Below, piece after piece: positions 1 to 10,395 of a stretch of DNA of 64,000 nucleotides (the first letter of the stretch is position 1; every line of letters begins with the position of its first letter). The DNA comes from Scenedesmus sp. ARA3 (Eukaryota > Chlorophyta > Chlorophyceae > Sphaeropleales > Scenedesmaceae), in NCBI GenBank assembly GCA_004335835.1, contig RWJK01000205.1, forward strand, positions 287 through 64,286, given 5' to 3'. The notes under the pieces are model-generated. The model was not told the DNA's origin. It saw only the letters and a program-made list of their open reading frames with translations, and did not search any database. The position numbers and the translations under genes are program-made.

Positions 1-1114
1 GGACATTTCACCCACATGCATATGAGGCCCTTAGACGATTGGGGATGAAAGGAAAAGCGAAGCAAAGCCGCCCTCGAATTTTTCCGTGCGCTTGCTTTTT
101 TGCCCGGCGCACTCACTCGGCCGTGCCTGACGAATGGATTGTGGACTTCGACACCTTGTCAAAAATGTTTGAACTAGTTGTTCTATGTTCATTAACAAAA
201 TTTAATTTCATAGGAGCGACCTGGCTGCTCACCCAGGTTGGCACGGCTATATAGCAGTGTATCCAGGTGGCAGAACGTTGGGCAACAGCCTAACAGTCGA
301 AGCATGTCACGTGCGGAAACACAATGCTAATAAGTTGCGTATGATGCGCTTACCAATTACAGGAGCTAGTGCGCTTTGCTGTTCGGCCTCTTGGATACAC
401 GCAGAACGATGACGAGGCAGCTGCACACACCATCACCACGGGGCAGAATGTTGGTGACGACGCTGTATATGTTCTTTGTGTTTCACAACTATCATCAAGT
501 TCAGTTGGAAGAACGGAACAGCAACACTCCTCAGCTGATGTTCAATTGGTGTTGTCATAAACGCGACTAGGGTTTCATTGTAACAGCGATTGATCGTTAC
601 AAACAGCTCAGAACTAACTGATAGGCAAGAATCATGCTTTTAGGTAAACCTATTGCCAACAAACAAGGCCCCAGCATGCTTCACATCAATACCAGCCACA
701 AGACAGCATAACCTCGACCTGGCCTAGCCAGCGCTGGCCTGACCGACGCTGCAGCTGAGCACCACATGGGACAGGCCTGGTCCCACCAATGGTGTAAGCG
801 CTGCAGAGGCGAGCACGTATCAACCCATCCGCAATGTAGCGGTGGTCATCAGAACAAACAAGATAACAGGTCTGATGATCTTGCGGGGCCTGTCGTGACA
901 TGCATGCCATGCTGCAGTACTCATACTTGTGATGTGTGTGGCTAACTACATGCGGCCTGCTTCACTTACAGAATATGAACTACCCAGCTCCTAGTTTTGA
1001 TGAAAGGGAACCATGGAGCAACTCGGACTGTATATGCTAAAAATAAATGCATGATTGTGTGCAAGCCAGCACAGGCGTGCTCTGGCCCATGGTGACAGGT
1101 TGCTGCAGTGCTGC
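1..1114. other. No supported gene; 3' flank of the IQ-protein gene
   Basis: I see no exon chain here on either strand; open frames are short and unlike protein. A TTACA (TGTAA on the minus strand) at 966-970 lies about 145 bases past the stop of the minus-strand IQ-motif gene and is a plausible polyadenylation signal, so roughly 950-1114 is probably its 3' UTR. The first 900 bases are richer in A and T than the gene blocks and carry no repeat that I can name. Confidence 0.5.
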
Positions 1115-4100
1115 CTAGCTCCGATACAGCAACGATGACAACGTCATGTCATCCCAGTCTGCCTGGCAAGTGGCCGAGTTAACAGTCAGGCCTTCAACCA
1201 GACTGCAGCCTGCCAGCTGAAAGCGTTTCCGAAAACATGCCTCAACTCTGCTCAATGTTTCTTGTGCCCAATCGTCTCCAGGCTTGCTGTCCCTGGAGAG
1301 CGCAGCAGCAGCACCTGGACTGCCGTCTGTGTCGCCATTGGACCCGTCGAAGGTGTCTGCTGGGCTGGTAGCGCTGCTTGTGCTCTCTTTGCGTGCTGCC
1401 AACTCCTGCTCCAGCTTTGCCATGTAGCCATCCAGATTCTGCTTGGCGATCACAGCCCTTCATACAAGGAAGCACACAACACAATGTTATGACACATACT
1501 GAGCATTGGCATGCCATGCGGCACCTATCAGTTTTCTTTATGCAGCTCTGCACTATTAATTGATGTATTTGTGATGCTCTATATCGGACCAGATTATGAC
1601 AGGGGATGCTGGAAAGGTACCTTCACAGAAAGGGGGTACCTAACGGATACATGCTGATGTCAACATGCACAGGCAACTTTTGAAAACCAGCCATAACTGC
1701 TGCTACTTGTTGTGCCTATGCTCACTCGTAGTGTGGTGTTTCTGCTGCAGCCTGTTGCATTAGCACTGCAAGCTCTTGCAGGGTGGCAGTCGCCCTGAAC
1801 GGTGGGAGCTGCGGCACTGCAGCTGCGCTGCTGCTGCTGCTGCTGCACCCAGCTTCAGAGCCAGCTTGCTGCTGAGCACCCGCTTGACTGGCGCCACGCA
1901 GGATGGAGCGTGCGGCTGCCAGGTTGCCGTGCTCTCTGCAGGCCCGCTTGTGCACGGCCAGCTCCTGCAGTGTCATCACCATAGACAGCAGGCACACACA
2001 TACACCTGTCACGCCAGCTTGTGCTTTCACGCGCACGGCCACTTTTAGTACACACCAAGCTCTAGCACACACCGAGCTCCAAGGCTAACAAACAAATACA
2101 GAAAAGCAATGCAAGGGTGTGATAAGCATGCATGACACCAACTCTGGATCAATGTCAGCAGCTGGCAAGGCAGCACACAAAGGACCATTAGCAGTGCTGC
2201 TATCGCAGGCCTCCACGTGCCGTACCTTCCATGTGCGCCCAATGACTGCCACATACGCCTCTGCCTTAAGCTTCAGGTACACCTGCATCCAACAGCCAGC
2301 ACACCATGCATCACGCTGTGCAGCAGAGAGCACATAGCACATGTATCGAGCGCTGCACAAGGCTGCTGCAAGCCCCAACAGGGACAAAGCCAGAGCTTGT
2401 TGGTGAGCATGATGTGTCGTGTTGCTGATCCAGCTGTGTGTCAGGCGCCCGTACCCACCTTACTGTGTGTTGAGTCAATGGATTCATGCTGATCACCCTG
2501 GTAACTCTCACAATTTTGATCGAATCTTACATATAATCGCTCATAACACGAGTCACAAGGGTTGGGTACAACAGTGTTGAGTGGCTGCAAATCTGAGCAG
2601 CAAACAGTAGTGGCAGCACACAGGCAGCTGTCAAGCAGCGTCGAACGCTGGCCAAGTGGCATTGCAGGGGTCAGCATTGGCTGTCCAGCAGCTGAGGACA
2701 CCCTATTCTGGCCGCCACCCACCTGGGCCAGCAGCCCCTTGACCTTGAGCGGTGACGGGCTGAGGTCCTCCGGCAGCAGCCTGTCGTTGATGTGGCAGGA
2801 GGCAGCGCCCGGGCCCGCGGGGCTGGAGCTGCTGCTGGCGTTGCATGGCGCATCATCTGTTACAATAATAACAGCGGAAATGGTTTACGTCTTGACACAC
2901 CAAAGGCATGAGGAAAAGCATGGTTGGCCCATGTGAACAGGTTACAGCACAGCACAGGCCACAGGCACCAGTTCTGAACAGAGGAGGAGCCTTTACCCAC
3001 CTGCTGCAGGCGGCCTGCTAGTTGCAAGAGCTGTGCCCTTCTTGCGCGCTTCTAGCTGTGCAGCAAGCTTGCTTTGCGTGGTGCTTCCCTTGGCGGGTGC
3101 TGTGATCACATCAGCACCTGCACGCTTCCTGCAGCAGCACATGCGGTGCAGCACAGGCAGCGCATGTGTGCTGGCTGTGCTTGCAGTGAGGTCATCAAAC
3201 AGGGCTAACACCGCATGCTTCATGCAAGCCTTGTGCTGTTTTCCTCCAGCTGTACCTCAGGCGTTGCTGCAACAGAACAGGTCAGATCACAGCTGTTGCC
3301 CGCTGCAGGCTAGTGCACGTACGTGGTGCACCTGGCCTTCACGTGCGACCTATGGCCTGTCAGCCCTGCCCTTACCTTGCCAACGCAATCATCTTGCACT
3401 CTAGTGCAATCCACTGGTTGGTGAGCAGCAAGTGCTGTGCTGTGCGCTGCAGGTTCAACTGCTTTTCAAGTCGCACATCTTTCAGCACTGCAGCAGCAGC
3501 GGCAGCAACAGCAGGAGCAGCAGAACCTGAGCCCTGAGCACATGATAGGAAATCTGCTGTGCCGCCTGGCTGCTGGTGCCAAAAACAAGTATGTGTACAT
3601 TAAGCTGCTTGGCACCAGCTGGCTGTTACCTATGCCGAATTTTACTGGCATGCAGCAGTGCAGCATCAGCTCGAAGCACACAACAGCTGCTGCTGCCTCT
3701 TTCGTTGCTGACAGCAAGGTATGATGCTCCTTGGCTGAAGTGCAGATGCACTGTGTGCCAACACACAGAAAGAAGCTGTTCTTGCTCACCTGCATGCTGC
3801 ACGTGCTTGACCACAAGCCGCAGCTGGCTCTGGCCATGGAACGCCACCACAAAGCGCAGCAGGCACTCTGCAGCACTGTGCGCACGTGAGCTGCGCTGCG
3901 CTGGGTTGCCCAAGTGCGAGCGGAATGCTGCCTGCAGCAAGCGGACAGCCTCCCGCAACTGCAGAAACTTGCGCCGCTGTCGATAACCCTGCATGACAGC
4001 AGGGCAACAGCAAGTCCGTGCCAGGTGTTGGTTTGTTGCAGCAGACAGATAGACTGCAAGTGCGCAGCCGTGCTGGTTGGCTGCGTTCATCAGCAACAGT

Positions 4101-5755
4101 ATGGAAGCAGTGCATTGCATCATCTGCTGCTGACCATGCTTGCATTGCAGTGTGTGACGTTTCCATGGCTGTGCCGCAGGCCTGCTGCACGTACCCGCCA
4201 CGCGCTCTGCAGCTTGATGACTGCGCTCTCCTGTTGGCTGGCCAGTAGCTGCAGCTGCTGCATCTGCCGCACAGAGTTCAGCAGCTGCGTGAGGTAGCAG
4301 GTGCTGCACACCACGCCAGACCACTGTTTTGTCTGCATAAGCAAACCACACACAGTGACACAGCAGAACCCTCTGTCATCAGCTGACACCAGCACATGCG
4401 CGTGCAATGTGTTGTACAAAGCTGCAGCATGCACCGCAGCCTCCTGCAAATATGATAGACGCAGATGCCAATGTGTCATGTAGGGCGCAGACTGTCCAAG
4501 CCTCAAGATGTGCAGTGTGTCAGCCGCTGCTGCCTGCCTGTCTCTTCACCTGCCACGCATGCAGCGCTGCTGCCTCCCGCTCAGCCTCTTCCTGCAGCCG
4601 CCGCTGCTTGATGGCCTCGCCACGCTCCACTGCAGCCTCCTTCTGGCGCAGCAACTCCTCCTCTCGCTGCTTGTGCTGCTGCTTGGCCTGTGAGCAGCAA
4701 CACAAACAGCAAGTACACCTCGCCTGAATTCCCCCGACGAAGCACCTCGACAAGGTCCGAAAAGGACCGATAGCCAAGGCAGCAACAAACATCTCTCCCC
4801 CGCAGCTGCACCCGCCACCCACCAGCAGCAGCCGCTCCTCCTCCTTGGCGCGCCGCTCCTGCAGGGCCGCGAGCTTGGCGCCAGCGGTGAGGCTGCCAGC
4901 CTGCTGCTTGTTGGCGGCCAGCAGCGCCTCGCGTGCCTGCCGCAGCGGCGCCTCCTGCGCCTCGTACTGCTCCAGGCGTGCTGCCAGTGCCGCACGCTCG
5001 GCTGGGTCGCGCCGCACAGCCTGGCCGCACAGTGTGGAGAGCGGCAAAACCAAATCTACATCAAAACCTTACAGCATCAGCAGGGCGTCAGCCAGGCCAC
5101 ATCAAACACTGCCTGAGAAGGCTCGTGCTTGCAGGACAGCTGCTGTAGAAGGGTTCAGTAATTGAGAGGTAAAGGCTAGCTTGAAGCTTGCAGGAAAGCT
5201 GCAGCAATGCTGAGCAAGGGATGCAAACATGAAGCTAATTGCCACCCTGCTGGCCTGGCCCCCAGGATCACTGTACACTACTACGTTGCGGGTTCTTAGA
5301 ACCGGGGTTACCTCCAGCTGCTTCTGCAGGCGCTTCTCTGTAGGTGTCGAGAACTGGTAAGGCACCTTGAAGCACTTCTGACGTGGTGTTGAGCTGCTGC
5401 TGCCAATGGCGTAGTCACCAGCTCCTGGCGATGCATGCCTGGCAACAGCGCTGACATCATGTGCACCTGCTGGTGGTAGCATGGGCATCCAGCTGGCTGC
5501 CGGCTGCATGCGAGCGCTGTCCTTTGATGCCTGTGCACTGCCAGCAGTCGGCAGTAACGCTTCTGCCCGCGCGTCTGCTGCGAACCTTACACCTGGTGCA
5601 GCTGCGTTGCCGCGCAGGCCTGCCGCTGCTGCCAAACCATGTGGGCTGCCGGATCGTGGGTGCTGCATGTCGACAAGCTTTCCCAGTGACCGCGGGGACA
5701 TGCCATGCAGGCCATCACTGTGCAGCCTGACGCCTGATGCCCCTGCGTGTATCAT
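1115..5755 (-). CDS. IQ-motif, coiled-coil protein (possibly calmodulin-binding)
   Basis: Thirteen exons give about 745 residues: 5312-5755, 4823-5020, 4550-4687, 4390-4443, 4195-4332, 3790-3988, 3376-3487, 3001-3128, 2723-2856, 2531-2584, 2226-2282, 1726-1964, 1115-1457. All introns are GT-AG and all phases agree. After a low-complexity N-terminus come about 110 residues of charged Glu/Arg/Lys/Gln helix (roughly 149-260), then a good IQ motif (AVIKLQSAWRGYRQRRKF, about 315-332) whose two halves lie on either side of an intron, then a second weaker one (RLLQAAFRSHLG, about 340-351). The C-terminus has another short helix (EQELAARKE) and ends in SSLLYRS. IQ motifs usually bind calmodulin or EF-hand light chains; binding here is inferred. 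Centrosomal or ciliary proteins often have this architecture, but I cannot name an orthologue. The start Met at 5755 may be internal if an upstream exon was missed. Confidence 0.68.
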
Positions 5756-6438
5756 GCATGCACTTGCATTTAGGAGCCAGCCTGCAACTGGTGATCATGG
5801 CTGCATTTGTCACGGCTTGCACACTGTCTGTTATGCATGTATATGCTGGCTGCGTGTGCTGCAGCGCCTGCAGGCACGGCCCACACGCTGCCCGCCAGAG
5901 GCACCCACCGCTCCTCTGCTCCGCGTCTCGCTGCATGGGCTACGGCTCGAGCAGCCTGCTGGAGCCCTGCTAGTGGCACATGGAGCGCATGCTGTCCTTC
6001 ATAGCTGTGGTAAGGCAGGCATTGCTGACAGCAGCAGCAAAGTTGCACTGTACATGTACAGCAATCTACTGTCTTGCTGTTGTTCCAGTTCCGACACAAC
6101 ATCTGCGTGTAGTGAGGTACAAGGAGGTAACAAGTATGATAACTTTCAAATTTGCTGTTCAGCAGTCCTCAGACAGCACGGTCAGGTTCAACGGAGAAGT
6201 CGACGACGTGCACTGCTCAAGGTTCTTTCAAGAGACGTTGCATATACGATATAGGCGTACTTCTCAAGACACGATTGAGTACTAACCGGCACTATCCCCT
6301 GCCGTGCTGCAACGCTGACCAGCCCTTTCTGTAAAAGAACCCTACCGGTGCAGAGCCCTCACCACTGGTCTGCGTCCTCAGAGCAGCAATTGGAGATACA
6401 GAGAGTTGCAGGTCACACATTACAAGCACAATGCAACA
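5756..6438. other. Intergenic stretch or missed 5' exon of the IQ gene
   Basis: No exon is certain here. A minus-strand open stretch around 5877-6003 could hold an upstream exon of the IQ gene, but I could not join it in phase. A TTACA at 6420-6424 (TGTAA on the minus strand) lies 15 bases past the stop of the next gene and may be its polyadenylation signal. Confidence 0.4.
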
Positions 6439-7320
6439 TCAGAGATCAAGGCCAACACCATTGGTGACAGGATAAATGAAGGCATTACCCTTGGTGGCTG
6501 GCTCAACACGATGCTTGTGATCACCAGCGATGTCGCAGGAGAACATACGACCTCCACACCCACACCTGCACAGTGACTTGAGCCCACATGTGCCCTCAAA
6601 TCAAATGCGTGCTCTACCTGACAAGAGATACGGATAACCTACTGTGATACGTACTGCTACGAGGCGAATGCTCAAGCCGTGGTCCATGATACAACAGCAT
6701 GCGGGACGGGCGAACCACGTGGAGGGATAACATGGGATGCACACGCACGAGACAAAATGTGTGCTGATCAATACCTGGGCCAGCAGCAAGGCATGAGACA
6801 CCTCACGCCAGCAGGCACGAGGGCAAGGTGATTGTACATGCTCCCTGTCGAGCTCCAATACACTTCCTGGAACCTACAAGCAACACGCCGCAGGCCTGCG
6901 ACAGACGACCCAGTGCAGCGCTGACGCAACTGCCACACCATGTCAAGATACTGCACAACAAGAAGCAATACACCGGAAGAACCGCCCTGAGAACCTGGCA
7001 ACACAAAAGACACCACGTGCTGCCCAGACACAAGCTAAACGGCAAAGGGGAGTACACACAGGCTCATCCTGAGCAAACAGGAAGGCCACATGCATGCCTG
7101 CTGCACCTGTGCACAGATGCATGTTCACATCGATGTACATCAGAGTGCCTCTCTTACCATCACTGATAGAAGAGATATGGCCATTGCCCACCTGCTGAAC
7201 CACGGCATGGATGGCATGGCTGCCAGGCCATGCAGCACCCTGGCTTCGGCTGATGTTGCGCACTCCAGCACACAGCACTGGACGCACCCAAGAAGCCCTA
7301 TACAGCGTGATCAAGGTTTG
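6439..7320 (-). CDS. Unrecognised multi-exon gene, Cys/His-rich C-terminus (5' end incomplete)
   Basis: Three exons join in phase. The terminal exon 6439-6565 encodes 41 residues (CGCGGRMFSCD, then GDHKHRVEP, ending GVGLDL). Exon 6775-6994 includes QYLDMVWQLRQRC and YWSSTGSMYNHLALVP. An exon whose donor is at 7158 includes GVRNISRSQG and HAVVQQVGNGH and extends to about 7320. Strong donor (GTAAGAG) and acceptor (TTGCCAG) signals support the junctions, and a competing frame in the middle exon fails the phase test. Upstream minus-strand open sequence near 7592-7690 (RQLRETVELHINRE followed by a GT donor) may be another exon. The joined C-terminus is Cys-rich (CLMPCCWPRCGCGG) and could bind a metal. 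I do not recognise the family. The gene lies just downstream of the J-protein gene on the same strand but is an independent model. Confidence 0.42.
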
Positions 7321-8228
7321 GTGCTCTCATGGGTTGAGTGGTTGATGCCAATCAGCACAAAGCAACTGCCAGTACACGCTCACAGCGCGGACAGCTGCCT
7401 GCACACAACCCGAGCTGTGCCCCTGCCAAGAGGGCGCCAGCCCACCCTAACAAGAGACCATGCACTGCTGCTCCACACTCTGTAGACCAACCCTTCAGCA
7501 ACACACCAACACACTCTTCCATGCTAAGCCAAGTTGCAGAATTGTACACACGCACGCACTGAACGCGCCAAGCAAGAACAGCACATAGCACCTCCCTATT
7601 AATGTGCAGCTCAACTGTCTCACGCAGCTGCCGTGATTCTGCCAAAGGGGCACAGTGCAACAGCCCCCGACCTGCCCATGCAGGCTTAACCAAAAATGCG
7701 CAGGTCAAATGTTGTACAGAAAGGGCATGCCGCCGCCCTGTGTATGCGCTTGCAAGGTAACGCACACCTGCCCGCCAAAGTATATGTGTCACGGTGTGTG
7801 CGAAGGTGCCGCACCACACGAAGAGGTACAAAAGGGTGCCCAGAACTCCCTGGCACATATGAATGCGCTCATGTTGATCCATGCACGGCGAAAAGAGACG
7901 ACGCCCGAGAACAAGCTCTCTACTGCAACTGAGGACAACAGTATAAACGCACATGTGTAGGCCGGCAGGAACCTGGCACTGCCTCTGCCATACTCCCTCG
8001 ATGCATGGCCAAAATTGTTCACATCATCGCTGCCTCACAGCTCGTCACAGATCATCAGGCAGCCGCAAACACATCAAAAGGGCACCAGGCCAATGATGCT
8101 TTCATTTCCCGCACATGTACAGTCCCAAGCCTCACACAACTAGGGCCGCAAGACGCTGCACTGACTTTATGCGTGTCCTGCCAGCTGCCACTAAAAGGCT
8201 TGCAGCTGTATTGACCGAATGCTGTGCC
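7321..8228. other. Unresolved stretch between two minus-strand genes
   Basis: This holds the probable 5' exons of the unrecognised gene (best candidate about 7592-7690, minus) and the 3' UTR of the J-domain gene that stops at 8229. Several minus-strand frames stay open here but I could not fix their junctions. Confidence 0.35.
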
Positions 8229-9818
8229 TCACCACATGCCCCTCTCCTGGCTGGCTGCAGCCATGCGGTGTAAGTCGCCCAGCTGCTGCATCACCTGCTG
8301 CTTGTGGCTCTCAGAGGCAGTGAAGCGCCGCTTGCTGGCAGCAGCAGCATGTGCAGCCTCTGCTGCCTGCCAGTCTGTGATGCCGGAGGCCATGTTGCAG
8401 CCGTCAGACATCTCCGTGCTGTCATACTCCATGCCAGAGCTGGGCGCGCCAGGGTGGCGGTCCTGTGCAGGGCCGCTGGCCTCATCATCCGACCCTGAGG
8501 CCTTGCGCACCTGCTGCTTGCGCGCACGGATAGCCGCGCGGTGCCTGAGGCCTGCCAGCTGAGAATGCAGCGTCGACTGCGGCGCTGCATTTGTGCTGGT
8601 GCTGCTGCTACTGCTACTGCTGCTGCCACTGGTGGCAGCGTCTGCAGCAGCATCGGCTGCAGCAGCTGCTGCAGCAGCGGCGGCCTGCGAGTTTTTCTTG
8701 TACCCGCCCCAGCGGCGCTTCTGCATGAAGGACCAGTACCTGTGGGGTGAAGTGCAGGAGAGGCAGACAGCACAGCAGCAGTGCTCAGGAACGTGCGCCA
8801 CACCACAGCGCCAAATAATCCCCTGCAAAACATTTGGGGAGGATGCCAGCACTGCCTGAGAACAACAGTCCAACGACACAAGCTGAGCAAGCATCATTTG
8901 CCGACGTGAGTGCATGCATGCACATTACTCCTCAGCCTGCACTGTTCAACAAAGCAAGCCAACACGCAACTTTCCACTGCAGTTGGCACGTGGCCCCTAC
9001 GCGGCTCACCAGTCATGGAAGGCTTGGTCTGATCGCCTGCTAGTGTTGCCGTTTGGGTCCTGGCGGCTCCTGCCTGTAAGCAGCTCGTATGCCTGCTGAA
9101 TCGTCATGAACTTGCTGGACTGGCCGCTGTTGACGTCAGGGTGGTACTGCAGCACACCAAAGTCGAAACACCAAATCAGCGCGGCAGCAGGGCAGGAGTG
9201 TGCACATGCATGACATGATCCAGGCAGGATGCTGGCAGTGAAGGTGCAGCTGCTACCAAGATTAATCCTACAACACACGTGCAGCGGGTCTCGATGAGCG
9301 CCCCGATGGCGCGGGAAACTATGATACCTAGTAGGCTGCATGTGCCTACCTGCAACACCAGCTGGCGATATGCGGACTTGATCTCCTTGTCAGACGCGTT
9401 GGCCTGAACACCCAGCGTGCTGTATGGGCAAAGGTTGGCAGACACCTGCACAAAGTGAAGACACACGGGGCAGGCATGAAGTAAGACATCAGAGCACCCA
9501 CCAACAGTATCGTGCAGTATCTGCCGCCCTGCTAGGCTTGCCCCCCAACGATGCATGCATGCAAGCAAACATGTAACCAGCACATATAGCGATCCACAAC
9601 AAGGCTGCTGCGCCGCTTTATCGAGCTGTATTACGCAGGTGCGTAGCGTTGGAGGAAGCGAGGCTGCTGCCCGGTCTCTCGCAGGCGAGGACTAGCCCCA
9701 TTCCCTATGATAGTAGCAAACTAGCACGTGGAGAACCAACCTTGACAATGGTGCGGCCGGGGCGACGGGCTGCAGAACAGGACAACCCGCACCGACTCCT
9801 TGAGCTGAGCGCCTGCAT
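8229..9818 (-). CDS. Plastid-type DnaJ (J-domain) protein
   Basis: Four exons (9741-9818, 9350-9445, 9010-9146, 8229-8739) encode 273 residues with consistent phases. Exon 1 is a 26-residue Ser/Arg-rich leader (MQALSSRSRCGLS) typical of a chloroplast transit peptide. The J domain follows directly: helix II (ASDKEIKSAYRQLVLQ), the HPD motif (YHPDVN, at the start of exon 3) and helix III (MTIQQAYELLTG). HPD is the element that stimulates Hsp70 ATPase, so the predicted role is co-chaperone of a stromal Hsp70. There is no Gly/Phe or zinc-finger region. After an RRWGGYKKN segment comes an Ala and Ser run, then a charged C-terminus rich in His and Gln. The overall form resembles small J-only plastid co-chaperones. 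The gene is divergent from the TPGS1-like gene with 577 bases between the start codons. Confidence 0.85.
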
Positions 9819-10395
9819 GGTGCTGCTGCCGACTGCGCAAAACGTAATAATACAGTCTTAGGCTCAAATACAGGAAACGGGCAATACAGAGGCAGAACGG
9901 CCACTAATGCGGGCAAACAGTTGGCCTGCTAGGAACAGCAGCAGCGTCTCAAGCCTGACTAATGATCGCAGATGAATGAAAAGCTACACTGCGCTGAACT
10001 GGGGCCTCATCCGTGCCATACCCAGCAGCCAAGAACAAGCCCACAGCTGACGTGTCAGGGTTTGCTTGTCTCCTTGGCCGTTTCGAGGCACGCCTGCTAT
10101 ATGCCCAGCAACGTTCTACCTCTATTTGATCGGTCCATCGTTGAATTAGGACAGGAGTCTGGGCAGTCACGACTATTGATCGTGATTTGAACCTTGAGAC
10201 AGCACTGTCAAGCAGACATACCGGTACACTGATACTTGCGGCTGAATTGCAAGCAGAAGCTCTTGACAAAGCCTTGGTTTTCAGGTGCCACTGGTATTCC
10301 TATCGCAGCTTCACAGCATGTGCTGCTGATCTACTGCTTGAAAGCAACCAGCTGTCTTCAACAACGGAGGGAAACGAAGCCAGCGCATGCTGACC
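9819..10395. promoter_or_regulatory. Shared divergent promoter region (J protein / TPGS1-like)
   Basis: These 577 bases separate two start codons facing away from each other, so they must hold both 5' UTRs and probably both promoters. I see no clear TATA box and no further exon. Confidence 0.45.

Noticed and set aside
6775..6880. Alternative exon reading ELDREHVQSPCPRACWREV
   Set aside because: It looks protein-like and has an acceptor, but its phase does not join the terminal exon at 6565, whereas the other frame does.
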